Shown: positions 8,730 through 17,618, counted from the stretch's first letter. The stretch is 64,000 bases of DNA from Raineya sp. (GCA_025454915.1 JALONN010000004.1:186001-250000); one strand, 5' to 3'. Notes: generated by a model from the letters alone, not told the origin. Numbers and translations are program-made.

Positions 8730-9416
8730 TTATTGAACTTGTACAGTCTTATGTTTGGGTACATAGCTAGTTTCCCAACGACCACCAGCTCCTGTTACCT
8801 GTGAGGCTGTACCAAAATTTTTACGATTTAGAATCATAGAGACATTACCATTAGGTAACTGTTGTAGCTGGTTCACAGGCAAAATCATTTGAGTTGTTCC
8901 AACACCTGTTTGAGAAAACAGTCTTGCATCTCCTTCTGCTTGCCCATTTACACCCAAATATACTGTTTCTCCCTGAATAAGGGCACTTCCTTGCCAAGTA
9001 AATGTGAAAGCATTATTTTTAGAAATTGTTGTAAAATTAGTAGGGTAATCAATTGTATTGGTTATTGTAACTGCATTGGTATATTCTTTTCCATTTGCGT
9101 CTTTCCAAACAAAGTTTCCAGTATTTTTGAATCCTGCAAATTCTCGTTCATAGTAAGTTAAGTTTAACACATTTTTTTCTATCATAGCTCCTCCGTCAAA
9201 AGTTACTTGACTATTGCCAGTAAGTTTTAGTTGTGTACCAAATTCGTTTCCAAATCTAAAATAAGCTTTTGCGAATGTTTTATCAAAATTTGCATCATAA
9301 TAAAGCTCATAGATTACATAAACTCTGCTCTGGTCAACACTAGCAGCATCTTCGGCAGGGGTGCATGACCATAATAAAGAAGTCATTAAGAGAATAAAAA
9401 GACAGATTTTTTTCAT
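8730..9416 (-). CDS. Hypothetical lipoprotein
   Basis: 228 residues, signal peptide with lipobox Cys18 (LLWSCTPAED), then a beta-rich, Asn/Thr-rich mature region. It is not clearly related to its downstream neighbour but has the same architecture and lies 14 bases ahead of it. Function unknown. A Crp/Fnr-type regulator gene lies 87 bases upstream on the same strand, which might control the pair; this is positional inference only. Confidence 0.6.
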   Translation of the reverse strand: MKKICLFILLMTSLLWSCTPAEDAASVDQSRVYVIYELYYDANFDKTFAKAYFRFGNEFGTQLKLTGNSQVTFDGGAMIEKNVLNLTYYEREFAGFKNTGNFVWKDANGKEYTNAVTITNTIDYPTNFTTISKNNAFTFTWQGSALIQGETVYLGVNGQAEGDARLFSQTGVGTTQMILPVNQLQQLPNGNVSMILNRKNFGTASQVTGAGGRWETSYVPKHKTVQVQ

Positions 9417-9503
9417 AAGAGTTACATTATTTTAAGTTAAAACTATGTATGCTTCTACAAATTCATTGCCTATACTCTGTGAAAAATTTAACCTATGTTA
9501 AAT

Positions 9504-10097
9504 TCAACTTTTTAGACCTCTTATTCTACTCAAAGATGGCAAAGTAATGCCCAAATAAGAAGCAATTTGTTTAAGAGGAAGTTCTTGTAATATGGAAGGT
9601 CTCCTGTTTAGTAAATCTTCATATCTTTCTTTGGAAGATAATTTAATTAAAAAATCTGCTTGTTCTGCTACTCTTAAAACATAATGTTCTGCAACCAGTC
9701 TTCCCAAACGTTCCCAAAGTGGATTTTTTTGATAATATCCTAATAATACATCTTTATGTAATTTAAAGCCCTCAACATCTGTAGAAGCAATATAATATTT
9801 TTTATTGGGATTGTGTACATCTCTGATAAACCCGTATATATCTGTAAGCAATTCATTCTCAAAGGTTAGCCAGCCTATTCTTGGTTTGTTTTTAAATTTT
9901 TCCTCTTCTCTTACAATTCCTCGACTAATAAAATACAGGTGCTTACACACCTGCTGACCTCCATGTATAACTTGTTCTTTTTGATAAGAAACAGGTTGAA
10001 AATTAGATAAGAAGTCTATTAATTCATCTTCTTCTACTGTAATAAAGCTTCGTATAAAGAATGATATGGGTAGTAAATCGGCAGATATATTAATCAT
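9504..10097 (-). CDS. Crp/Fnr-family transcriptional regulator
   Basis: 197 residues with the two-domain layout of the Crp/Fnr family: an N-terminal cyclic-nucleotide-binding-like barrel (about 20-120, with YLYFISRGIV-type strands) and a C-terminal helix-turn-helix whose recognition part is LPLKQIASYLGITLPSLSRIRG. There is no Cys cluster for an iron-sulfur centre, so it is not an oxygen sensor of the Fnr type. The canonical cAMP-binding Arg/Ser pair is not evident, so the effector is unknown. It is a typical short Bacteroidota member. A hairpin separates it from the upstream AsmA gene. Confidence 0.85.
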   Translation of the reverse strand: MINISADLLPISFFIRSFITVEEDELIDFLSNFQPVSYQKEQVIHGGQQVCKHLYFISRGIVREEEKFKNKPRIGWLTFENELLTDIYGFIRDVHNPNKKYYIASTDVEGFKLHKDVLLGYYQKNPLWERLGRLVAEHYVLRVAEQADFLIKLSSKERYEDLLNRRPSILQELPLKQIASYLGITLPSLSRIRGLKS

Positions 10098-10110
10098 AAG
10101 TAAGAAAAAT

Positions 10111-10137
10111 TCAGGACTTATAAATTATAAGCCCTGA
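10111..10137 (-). terminator. Hairpin terminator after the AsmA gene
   Basis: A near-perfect inverted repeat (13-base arms, one mismatch) centred on 10124. On the minus strand it is followed by ATTTTTC. It lies just after the AsmA stop, between it and the Crp/Fnr start. Confidence 0.55.
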
Positions 10138-10143
10138 GTCAAT

Positions 10144-13100
10144 TTAAGGTTTTATTTTAATAGGCAAATTATTTTTGATACCGTTTTTAATTTTATCATC
10201 AGCCAGTTTTTTCAAACTATCAGCCTGACGTTTTAATTTCTCATTTTTAATTTTTTCCAGTTCTGCCTTAGCTTTTGCCTCTAATTCTTTCTTAAGTCTA
10301 TCAGCCTCAGCTTTTGCCTTTTCTTCAGCTTCTTTTTTCAGTTTATCAGCTTCAGCTTTCGCTTTTTCTTCAGCTTCTTTCTTTTTAGCATCTATTTCAT
10401 TTTGTAATTTATTCTTCAATTCATCTTTTTTAGCATCAACCACATTTTTCACTTCACCTTTTAGATTATTTTTATCCACAGTTACCTTGATAACAGGCTT
10501 TGTATAAGTTCCACTCACTGAGATAATTAAAGGGACTTTATCAAATGCGACGCCTGCTCCTAATTGGCTTGTAACTAGGCTATTTAGCTGTTGCCCAGCT
10601 CCTTTTGCAGGAACGTCCATTTTTAAAGTATATTCTAAAGAACCATCCATAATTCCATTACTACCTGAAACATTCATCATGTACTTATCAACTTTCATAT
10701 TGTAAGGGTCAACGACAAAACGCCCATTCTGAATTTTGGCTGTTGTTAGTACATCTGCAAATTTTGCCGATTTTAATTCAGGCATTTTAATTTGTTCAGC
10801 AATTTTTTCCATCAGAGGTACATTTTGAATAGCTCCCTCCATAACAGTCACCAATCCGTCACCTGTAAGCGTATTATACAATGGCATCATGTCTTGTCCT
10901 AAATCACCTTTCATTTTGAATTTAGTAGAAAATTTTCCTGCTACGTTTTGTGTAATAGGAGCTAATTGTTTAATCGTTACAAAAGATTTGGCAGCATCTC
11001 CCATTTGTAAATCTTTGATACCCAAATCAAAATCGAATTTTGGTTTCTTTTCATCTTGGGTGTCATAAGTACCATTCATTACAAAATCTCCACCCAAAGT
11101 ATTAAATGCACCATCTTTTAGACTCACTTTACCATCTTTTACAATAATATCTCCTTTTAAAGTTTTGAGTGTTAGATTATCATACACTACTTCCCCAATA
11201 GAAGAGTTTAATAGGAAATCTACATTTTTAGGTATAGGGATAACTGTAAGGGGAACATCTTGTTCGGGGGTTGGGGTTGTAGGGGTTGGGCTATCTACCA
11301 ACCATTCATTTACATCAAATTTTTTGGATGTAAATGTAAGTTTACCTTTAATTGTTTCATCTTTAAATATATATCCTAAATAGTTTGAAATTGTTCCGTT
11401 TGCTTGCATATCACTTCTACCTGCAGAACCTTCAAATTTCTCTAATACCATTTCCTTAGGATTAAACTGTAAATGAGCATTGTTAATTTTAACGACTGGC
11501 ATATCTTTGGTTTCATAGATAAACCCTGTCATTGTTACATCTCCACTATTGGTAATTTTCTCATACTGGCTCTTTTCAATATATGACATTCTACCTGCTG
11601 AAGCAATATCTCCTTTTATCCTTCCTGTAAGTTTCATTCCTTCTAAAGGATATATTTTAGTAATTTTCGTTAAATCAATGACACCATTGGCTTTTACATT
11701 AAAATCAATGTCATCAAAATTCTTGAACACAGCATTTGCATTAAAAGGCTCATTTTGAAGCATCATAGAAAAATTTTGTACTGCAAATTCGCTATTAGCA
11801 AGTGTTCCATCACTTTTAGCTGTAGCCTGCATATTGAGTTTTTCAAGAGGCTCAGGAAAAGCTGACGATTTTACATAACCATTTTGCAGGCTCATGGCTG
11901 CATTTACTGTTGGCATTTGTTTACCATCATAAATACCTTTTGCTGTACCATCCAAATTAAAAAGCCCTGAAAGACTTAGCCCTGGCATTGGGAACATTTT
12001 AGTTACATCTGCCAAGTTTAGTTTCGCTTTTGCATTGGCATCAATGTTCATTTTAGTCAATCCTTGTACCAAAGCTCTGGCATCTATTGGATTTTGTCCT
12101 AAATCCATGTGAAACTTTTTCAGGTCTATTTTCATGTTATCTATCACTCCATCGTCTGTACCTACATTTAAATCTACTTGGATATTATTAACTGGTGTTG
12201 GTACAGCAGGATATTGGAAAGAACCGTTATCTACTTTAAGTCCTAAATGAAATGCTGGCATTTGGATAGCATTATAAGTGCCTTTTACATCTCCATTAAA
12301 GGCTATTTTACCATCTGCTTTAATGTCTTTGAAATCTTTGGTATAAACCCCTGGCACTAATGAAAGCAAAGTTTTAAAATCTGTGCTGGTGGTTGCATAC
12401 TTAATATCCATTGTAATATTGGTATCAGGCATAGCCACAAAACCATCGAACTTCAATCCAAAATCATTCAGTTGAACCTTATTTTCTTTAAAAGTAAATT
12501 TAAAACCTTTCAAATCCATACCCATTGTTACCTCTGCTGTTACTTTTTTCTCTGTGAGGTATTCTGTTCCATCAAAACTAAAGGTAAATTTCTCAATATT
12601 GGTCTCAGAATATAAATCAAACACATCAGATTCTAAGTTACCTTTGCCTTCATGGTTTATTTTATCAATTTTTACATACATAGGCATGGTTTTATCTTCG
12701 TATACAACCAGTCCCTCTGTTATTTCCCATTTCTTGATGGCTAGGCTAAATTTAGAAGTTGTATCTTGTGTTTTCTTAGCTGTAGTGTCTAAAGGTTGTG
12801 GACGTACAATATCCCAATTTGCTTTTCCTTCTTTATTGATTTTAGCAAATACTCTTGGTTTATCTAAAGAGATTTTATTAATCTTCATTTTATCTCCAAA
12901 AACACTCCATAAGTCTACTGTGATGTTAAAAGACTTAATAGAAGCAAGTGTATCACCTTTGAATGGATCATTGTTTACAACACTTAAATTATTGAGTGAT
13001 GCAGTTACATCAGGGAAGCTTTTAAAAAGGCTCAAACTAAAATCATCCGCCTTAAAATTGACTTTTGCATCCACGTACAAAGCTATTTGCTTGTCTATTT

Positions 13101-13209
13101 CAGCTTTTATTTTGTCTTTAAACAAAAATGGAACAGCTATGGCAAAGCCTAAGATGGCTACCAAGAATATTCCTAACCCAATAAAGACTCTTTTTAAGAT
13201 TTTTTTCAT
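10144..13209 (-). CDS. AsmA/TamB-like envelope protein with charged C-terminal tail
   Basis: 1021 residues. One N-terminal membrane helix (about 8-30) is followed by a long, repetitive beta-rich region of the AsmA superfamily. That superfamily spans the periplasm and is thought to help move phospholipids or outer-membrane material. Typical features are the opening region after the helix (FKSFPDVTASLNNL), the LDKPRVFAKIN motif and many DGKIAFNGDVKG-type strands. The last 110 residues are an unusual Lys/Glu/Ala-rich heptad repeat (two near-identical AEEKAKAEAD units plus a third variant) ending in a basic tail. This may form a coiled coil. It is monocistronic, with a hairpin downstream. Confidence 0.85.
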   Translation of the reverse strand: MKKILKRVFIGLGIFLVAILGFAIAVPFLFKDKIKAEIDKQIALYVDAKVNFKADDFSLSLFKSFPDVTASLNNLSVVNNDPFKGDTLASIKSFNITVDLWSVFGDKMKINKISLDKPRVFAKINKEGKANWDIVRPQPLDTTAKKTQDTTSKFSLAIKKWEITEGLVVYEDKTMPMYVKIDKINHEGKGNLESDVFDLYSETNIEKFTFSFDGTEYLTEKKVTAEVTMGMDLKGFKFTFKENKVQLNDFGLKFDGFVAMPDTNITMDIKYATTSTDFKTLLSLVPGVYTKDFKDIKADGKIAFNGDVKGTYNAIQMPAFHLGLKVDNGSFQYPAVPTPVNNIQVDLNVGTDDGVIDNMKIDLKKFHMDLGQNPIDARALVQGLTKMNIDANAKAKLNLADVTKMFPMPGLSLSGLFNLDGTAKGIYDGKQMPTVNAAMSLQNGYVKSSAFPEPLEKLNMQATAKSDGTLANSEFAVQNFSMMLQNEPFNANAVFKNFDDIDFNVKANGVIDLTKITKIYPLEGMKLTGRIKGDIASAGRMSYIEKSQYEKITNSGDVTMTGFIYETKDMPVVKINNAHLQFNPKEMVLEKFEGSAGRSDMQANGTISNYLGYIFKDETIKGKLTFTSKKFDVNEWLVDSPTPTTPTPEQDVPLTVIPIPKNVDFLLNSSIGEVVYDNLTLKTLKGDIIVKDGKVSLKDGAFNTLGGDFVMNGTYDTQDEKKPKFDFDLGIKDLQMGDAAKSFVTIKQLAPITQNVAGKFSTKFKMKGDLGQDMMPLYNTLTGDGLVTVMEGAIQNVPLMEKIAEQIKMPELKSAKFADVLTTAKIQNGRFVVDPYNMKVDKYMMNVSGSNGIMDGSLEYTLKMDVPAKGAGQQLNSLVTSQLGAGVAFDKVPLIISVSGTYTKPVIKVTVDKNNLKGEVKNVVDAKKDELKNKLQNEIDAKKKEAEEKAKAEADKLKKEAEEKAKAEADRLKKELEAKAKAELEKIKNEKLKRQADSLKKLADDKIKNGIKNNLPIKIKP
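10260..10390 (-). repeat. In-frame repeats encoding the AsmA coiled-coil tail
   Basis: Three tandem units of about 45 bases each encode AEEKAKAEADKLKKE, AEEKAKAEADRLKKE and a diverged LEAKAKAELEKIK unit. The first two are nearly identical at the DNA level, so unit number could vary by slippage or recombination. Confidence 0.7.
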
Positions 13210-13300
13210 AATTGATTTCGGTTGAACTTATGATTTTACGATATAAAGGGAAATTTAGTTGCTTTTTAAAACAACAACAATAGTAATGCCGAAAAAATTG

Positions 13301-13308
13301 TATCTTTG
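13301..13308 (+). promoter_or_regulatory. Candidate -7 box of the ABC-F gene
   Basis: TATCTTTG is an exact TAnnTTTG match 42 bases before the ABC-F ATG. No clear -33 element. Confidence 0.45.
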
Positions 13309-13350
13309 TAGCAGTTTAAGGTTTTTAAAGACTTTTTTGTTGAAATTAGA

Positions 13351-15237
13351 ATGCTTACAATACACAACCTCTCTTTTTCTTTTGGCGGAAGAACTATGTA
13401 CGAAGAGGCTTCATTACAAATCAAGCCTAAAGATAAAATTGGATTAATAGGTTTAAATGGAACTGGAAAATCTACACTTTTAAGACTAATTGTTGGTGAA
13501 TATCAACCTGATGCGGGTTCTATTTCCAAAAGTAAAGAGTGTACTATCGGCTTTTTAAATCAGGACTTGTTATCTTATCAGTCCGAAGAGCCTATTTTAC
13601 AGGTAGCTATGCAAGCCTTTGAAAGGCAAAATCAAATACAATTAGAAATTAATGAAATTATCAAAAAGCTTGAAAAAGACTATTCTGATAATTTAGTTGA
13701 TAAATTAAGCCATTTACAGGAAGAATTTGCCATTTTGGATGGTTATAGCATGCAAGCAAAAGCTGAAGCTGTATTAGAAGGCTTGGGTTTCCTGACTGAA
13801 AGTCTTCAAAAGCCTCTCAGCACTTTTTCGGGTGGATGGCGTATGCGTGTGATGCTTGCCAAATTGTTATTACAACATCCTGCTTTGCTTATTCTGGATG
13901 AGCCTACCAACCACTTAGATTTACCTTCTATTCAGTGGATAGAAGAATACTTGGCAGATTATGATGGTGCTGTTTTAGTTGTTTCCCATGATAGAGATTT
14001 TTTGGACAATATTGCAGATACTATTGTAGAAATTTCTCAAAAGAAACTCAATATTTATACAGGTAATTATACTGATTTCTTGGAGCAGAAAGCTGAAAGA
14101 CAGGAAATTCAGAAAAATGCTTTCCAAAATCAGCAAGCTTTAATTAAGCAAACAGAGCGTTTTATTACTCGTTTCAAGGCAAAAGCTTCTAAAGCAAAAC
14201 AAGTACAGTCAAGAGTAAAAGCTTTAGAACGTCTGGACAAAATTGAGGATGTAATTGAGGAAAACGTAAAACTCCATTTCAGGTTTACTTTTTCGCAAAA
14301 TTCGGGTAAGCAAGTCATGGAATTGAAGAATATTTCTAAAAGCTATGGAGATTTAAAAATTTTACAAAATAGTTCTATCAACATTGAACGAGGCGATAAA
14401 ATTGCGTTGGTTGGAGCAAATGGAAAAGGAAAATCTACACTTTTAAGGATTTTGCTAGGAACAGAAAATTTTGAAGGTGAAAACAAGTTAGGGCATAATG
14501 TAAAAATGACATATTATGCTCAACATCAGATAGAAGCATTGAACTTAAATGTTGATTTGCTCACAGAACTAAACCAAACGGGTACAACCAGAACAGAAGT
14601 AGAACTTAGAACTATTTTGGGATGCTTTTTATTTTCGGGAGAAGAGGTATTTAAAAAGATAAAGGTTTTGTCAGGAGGAGAAAAATCGAGGGTTGCATTG
14701 GCAAAAACTCTTCTTTCAGATGCCAATTTTCTACTTTTAGATGAGCCTACCAACCACTTGGATATTATTTCTGTATCAATTCTTTCACAAGCTCTACAAA
14801 ATTATGAAGGGTCATTTATTGTAGTATCTCACGACAGGAATTTTATTAGAAATATTGCCAATAAAATCTGGTACATTGAAAACCATCAAATCAAAGAGTT
14901 TTTGGGTACTTACGATGAATATGAAATATGGCAGGAAGAAAGGAACCTAACACAAGTCTCTGAAAAAGAGAAAGTAATAAAAGAAAAACCTAAAGAAACC
15001 CCTACTAATAAGCCTCATATTACAAAAGATTCAAAAAAAATAGAGAAGGAAATAGAAAAAATAGAGCAAGAAATTACTAAGTTAGAAGAAGAAAAACAGC
15101 TTTTGGAACAAAAGCTTGCAGACTCGAGTTTATATGCACAAAAAGATTTATTAGAACAGACTCAGAAACAATATGCAAATGTTGAGTCTCTATTAATTCA
15201 GAAAATGGAAGACTGGGAAAATCTTTTAAATCATTAA
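13351..15237 (+). CDS. ABC-F family ATPase (translation factor type)
   Basis: 628 residues with two ABC ATPase cassettes and no membrane segments, which is the ABC-F class that acts on ribosomes. Cassette 1 has GLNGTGKST, the signature FSGGWRMR and ILDEPTNHLD. Cassette 2 has GANGKGKST, LSGGEKSR and LLDEPTNHLD. The linker between them (about 240-300) is Lys/Arg-rich, and the C terminus (550-628) is a predicted coiled coil. The pattern fits the housekeeping YheS/Uup-type groups better than dedicated antibiotic-resistance proteins, but the linker would have to be compared to decide. The single coiled-coil gene downstream starts 37 bases later. Confidence 0.92.
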   Translation: MLTIHNLSFSFGGRTMYEEASLQIKPKDKIGLIGLNGTGKSTLLRLIVGEYQPDAGSISKSKECTIGFLNQDLLSYQSEEPILQVAMQAFERQNQIQLEINEIIKKLEKDYSDNLVDKLSHLQEEFAILDGYSMQAKAEAVLEGLGFLTESLQKPLSTFSGGWRMRVMLAKLLLQHPALLILDEPTNHLDLPSIQWIEEYLADYDGAVLVVSHDRDFLDNIADTIVEISQKKLNIYTGNYTDFLEQKAERQEIQKNAFQNQQALIKQTERFITRFKAKASKAKQVQSRVKALERLDKIEDVIEENVKLHFRFTFSQNSGKQVMELKNISKSYGDLKILQNSSINIERGDKIALVGANGKGKSTLLRILLGTENFEGENKLGHNVKMTYYAQHQIEALNLNVDLLTELNQTGTTRTEVELRTILGCFLFSGEEVFKKIKVLSGGEKSRVALAKTLLSDANFLLLDEPTNHLDIISVSILSQALQNYEGSFIVVSHDRNFIRNIANKIWYIENHQIKEFLGTYDEYEIWQEERNLTQVSEKEKVIKEKPKETPTNKPHITKDSKKIEKEIEKIEQEITKLEEEKQLLEQKLADSSLYAQKDLLEQTQKQYANVESLLIQKMEDWENLLNH

Positions 15238-15274
15238 ACTTTCAGCATACACACCACTTTTTTACTGATATTTT

Positions 15275-15790
15275 ATGGAAAAGGTTTACATCAGAGAGGT
15301 TAATGAGCTTCATAGAGCCAAAAAAATTGAGGAAAATCTCCATTTACATGAACATGAGCTAAAAGATGAATACAAAAGGCTTTTAGAGAATTTTGAAGAA
15401 GCCATTGGACAAATGAGATTGATTACAAATGTAAGTGATAAAATTCAAAAAAAGCTTGATAAGGCAAATGCTGCTTTAGACCAAAAAAATCAGGAATTAG
15501 ACTTTAAAAATAAGGAACTCCAAGTTACCATAGATCAGCTTACACAAGCTCGTGCAGGGAAAATTGCAACAACAATAGTCCTAATTCTAGCGATTATCCT
15601 CTTTTTAATTGAAGAAGTTCTTTTAGAGCCCCTGATTGTAGATTTTGTCAGTACCAATCAGTGGGTAAGTATTGGAATCAAATTATTTTTAGTTCTTTCT
15701 TTAAAACCGATAGAATCTGTAATGGAGAATGTAGTTTTAAACTACATTTATAAAAGAAAATTGGGGCTTAAAAGCCCCGAGAAAATATAA
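15275..15790 (+). CDS. Hypothetical coiled-coil membrane protein
   Basis: 171 residues. Residues 20-105 are a heptad-rich coiled coil (charged Lys/Glu with regular Leu). Two hydrophobic segments follow (about 109-128 and 140-155), ending in a basic tail. It resembles the membrane-proximal part of a signalling protein but has no kinase or other catalytic domain. No family recognised. It follows the ABC-F gene on the same strand and may share its transcript. Confidence 0.55.
   Translation: MEKVYIREVNELHRAKKIEENLHLHEHELKDEYKRLLENFEEAIGQMRLITNVSDKIQKKLDKANAALDQKNQELDFKNKELQVTIDQLTQARAGKIATTIVLILAIILFLIEEVLLEPLIVDFVSTNQWVSIGIKLFLVLSLKPIESVMENVVLNYIYKRKLGLKSPEKI
15763..15778 (-). terminator. Possible hairpin terminator for cmk
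   Basis: GGGGCTT-AA-AAGCCCC is a perfect 7-base-pair GC-rich stem. It lies inside the last codons of the coiled-coil gene and 27 bases past the cmk stop on the opposite strand, where it is followed by AATTTTCTTTT. The T stretch is imperfect. Confidence 0.4.
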
Positions 15791-15804
15791 GAATTAGTAA
15801 AAAA

Positions 15805-16515
15805 CTATATCTCTAAAGGTTTGGCAATTTTATTGATTTGAATAATGCTGCTTGTTGCTAGTTGCAATACATATTCTACCTGTTCATCAACAGTCATAAA
15901 CGTAGTATCCAGAAAATGAGCATCTTCTGCTTTTTTTAAGGGGCTTTCAGCACGAGTTGTATCTATTCTATCTCTTGTTTTTAGATTTTCAAGAATCTCG
16001 TCCAAATCCACAATTTCATCTTTTTCAATCAGTTCTTTTTGTCTTCTGAAAGCTCTTGTATATAAATCTGCTGTCATAAAAACTTTCACTTCTGCATCAG
16101 GAAACACAGTAGTACCAATATCTCTTCCATCCATCACAACTCCTCTTTTTTTACCTAACTTTTGTTGTTGTCGAACCATAGCCCTACGTACTTCGGGTAT
16201 TGCACTCACAGGGCTTACCCTTTCAGAAATATACATTTTTCTAATTTCATCTTCAACATTTAGGTTATTCAAATACGTATCACTATGTTGTGTATTTGGA
16301 TTGAATCTGAAAGATATTTCTATTTTTTCCAATGCATCAGCAATAGCTTTTGGATTGGTAAGTTCTATGTAGTTTTCGTAAAAATAGAGTGTAACAGCTC
16401 GATACATTGCACCTGTATCAATGTAAGTATAGCCTAACTGCGAGGCTACTAATTTGGCTGTAGAGCTTTTGCCACATGCAGAATAACCATCTAGAGCAAT
16501 TACTATTTTTCGCAT
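15805..16515 (-). CDS. cmk: Cytidylate kinase
   Basis: 236 residues from the ATG at 16515; reading further upstream would run through the small lipoprotein gene in another frame, so that extension is rejected. Cmk phosphorylates CMP and dCMP to the diphosphates. The P-loop is GYSACGKSS, followed by the conserved YIDTGAMYRA, the CMP-binding MDGRDIGTTVFPDA segment and the Arg-rich lid around DRIDTTRAESPL. All key positions are present. Three tiny lipoprotein genes lie directly upstream on the same strand, and the last one ends 1 base before the cmk ATG. Confidence 0.95.
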   Translation of the reverse strand: MRKIVIALDGYSACGKSSTAKLVASQLGYTYIDTGAMYRAVTLYFYENYIELTNPKAIADALEKIEISFRFNPNTQHSDTYLNNLNVEDEIRKMYISERVSPVSAIPEVRRAMVRQQQKLGKKRGVVMDGRDIGTTVFPDAEVKVFMTADLYTRAFRRQKELIEKDEIVDLDEILENLKTRDRIDTTRAESPLKKAEDAHFLDTTFMTVDEQVEYVLQLATSSIIQINKIAKPLEI

Positions 16516-16516
16516 T

Positions 16517-16678
16517 TTAACAGTCTTTAATAGGACAAGGAATACGACCAGATTTAGGCATTTTACCATTGCGTCTTCTTGGAGGGTTATGAGATTGACA
16601 TGACTCCAAAGTAAATACAATCAGAAAACCTAAAAAGAAGGGTAATAGGTTAATTCTTTTAAAAAAATTTGTTTTCAT
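16517..16678 (-). CDS. Tiny lipoprotein (53 residues)
   Basis: A 53-codon ORF. Residues 8-26 are a hydrophobic signal and Cys27 lies in a lipobox-like TLESC. The short mature part is basic and Pro/Arg/Gly-rich (NPPRRRNGKMPKSGR) and ends in IPCPIKDC, with two further Cys. It follows two related tiny lipoprotein genes and abuts cmk with one base between, so it is probably on one transcript with them. I do not recognise a family. The clean signal, lipobox and gap-filling position support it as a real gene. Confidence 0.6.
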   Translation of the reverse strand: MKTNFFKRINLLPFFLGFLIVFTLESCQSHNPPRRRNGKMPKSGRIPCPIKDC

Positions 16679-16689
16679 GGTTTTATATT

Positions 16690-16881
16690 TTATCTGCGAC
16701 CACCACGAGGATAGCCACTATATGTACGAAAGTTTATATCGCGATGCTTGCGAGGCGTCCATGTTTGGCTATCATAACCTCCATGTTTACGACGATAAGC
16801 TCCACCATCTGCACATGAACTAAGGATAAAAACAGATAATAAATAAACCGTAAATACAATCAACAACTTTTTCATATTCAT
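16690..16881 (-). CDS. Tiny lipoprotein with YRRKHGGYDSQ motif
   Basis: 63 residues (61 if the second ATG is used). Signal peptide to about residue 22, lipobox Cys at residue 23 (ILSSCADGG). The mature peptide of about 40 residues starts with AYRRKHGGYDSQTW, continues TPRKH and ends in an Arg/Gly-rich tail. The same AYRRKHGGYDSQ block occurs in the next gene upstream, so the two are paralogues. Very basic and Gly/Tyr-rich; role unknown. Lies 11 bases before the 53-residue lipoprotein gene. Confidence 0.65.
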   Translation of the reverse strand: MNMKKLLIVFTVYLLSVFILSSCADGGAYRRKHGGYDSQTWTPRKHRDINFRTYSGYPRGGRR

Positions 16882-16916
16882 TTTTATTTTAAAATTCCCA
16901 CATTCTATTCTTTCAA

Positions 16917-17081
16917 TTATCTTGCCTTCTTATTGTAATAATAAGGATAATGTTTTTTGGGAATCCAGTTTTGAGAGTCATAGCCTCCATGTTTACGACG
17001 GTATGCCATGCTATTGTTACCACAAGCTACCAGCACTATCGCAAAAATAAATAAGTAAATTGAGGTCTTTAACCATTTCAT
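16917..17081 (-). CDS. Tiny lipoprotein with YRRKHGGYDSQ motif
   Basis: 54 residues from the ATG at 17081 (MKWLKTS), chosen because it gives a compact signal peptide; a start further upstream would add ten residues before it. Lipobox Cys at about residue 20 (LVACGNNS). The mature part is AYRRKHGGYDSQNWIPKKH followed by a Tyr/Lys-rich end. Paralogue of the adjacent downstream gene: the shared block is far too long to be chance. First of the three tiny lipoprotein genes, divergent from rnpB. Function unknown. Confidence 0.6.
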   Translation of the reverse strand: MKWLKTSIYLFIFAIVLVACGNNSMAYRRKHGGYDSQNWIPKKHYPYYYNKKAR

Positions 17082-17160
17082 AAGGCAAGAGTTTTTTACA
17101 AATATTAACATTTTTTGGCTTAATGCAAAAAAAGTATGAGAAAAACTCTGATATTTTATG

Positions 17161-17168
17161 TATTTTTG
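17161..17168 (+). promoter_or_regulatory. Candidate -7 box of rnpB
   Basis: TATTTTTG, an exact TAnnTTTG match, ends 4 bases before the 5' strand of the rnpB P1 stem. This is the spacing expected between a -7 box and a transcription start. Confidence 0.65.
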
Positions 17169-17172
17169 TGTG

Positions 17173-17536
17173 ACTACAAGTTGTCTTATCGCTTTATGAA
17201 AGTAAAGAGGAAAGTCTGGGCAACACAGAGCAACTTGCTTCCTAACGGGAAGGCAGCCAAAAGCTGACAGCCAGTGCCACAGAAAACAAACCGCCCGAAA
17301 GGGTAAGGGTGAAAAGGTAGTGTAAGAGACTACCGCTTTGTTGGTGACAACAAAGGCAGGGTAAACCTCAAGTGTTGAAAGACCAAATAAGCCAGTGTTT
17401 ACTTTAATTTAAGTAAAAAAGGTTGCTCGCCTGAGCTGGTGGGTAGGTTGATAGAGGCTTACTGTGAAGTAAGTCATAGATAAATGATAAGAAGCACAAT
17501 TTTTGTGTTACAGAACCCGGCTTACAGACTTGTAGT
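17173..17536 (+). ncRNA. rnpB: RNase P RNA (bacterial type A)
   Basis: The catalytic RNA of ribonuclease P, which trims the 5' ends of tRNA precursors. The 5' conserved region is present as GAGGAAAGTCTGGGC (17207-17221; usual form GAGGAAAGTCCGGGC), and the 3' universal region appears as ACAGAACCCGGCTTACAG near 17511. The ends pair to form P1: ACTACAAGT (17173-17181) with ACTTGTAGT (17528-17536). Internal helices are visible, such as GGTAGTGTAAGAGACTACC and TTTGTTGGTGACAACAAA. P1 is followed at once by eight T residues, so it may double as the terminator. About 364 nucleotides is a normal length. Exact ends are approximate. Confidence 0.95.
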
Positions 17537-17618
17537 TTTTTTTAAACATTTTGTAGAACAATTCGTTCTTAAATTAATAAAACATTTTTTATTTTGAGAT
17601 ATTTAAGATTAGAGCATC

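Noticed and set aside
12554..13225. A 223-codon plus-strand ORF opposite the AsmA gene
   Set aside because: It is a shadow of the AsmA reading frame on the other strand, with odd composition and no promoter.
13351..15237. ABC-F gene as an antibiotic-resistance determinant
   Set aside because: The cassette and linker pattern fits housekeeping members and there is no sign of transfer.
16516..16620. Extension of cmk upstream of 16515
   Set aside because: It would run through the tiny lipoprotein gene in another frame, and the family's N terminus begins at MRKIVIALDG.
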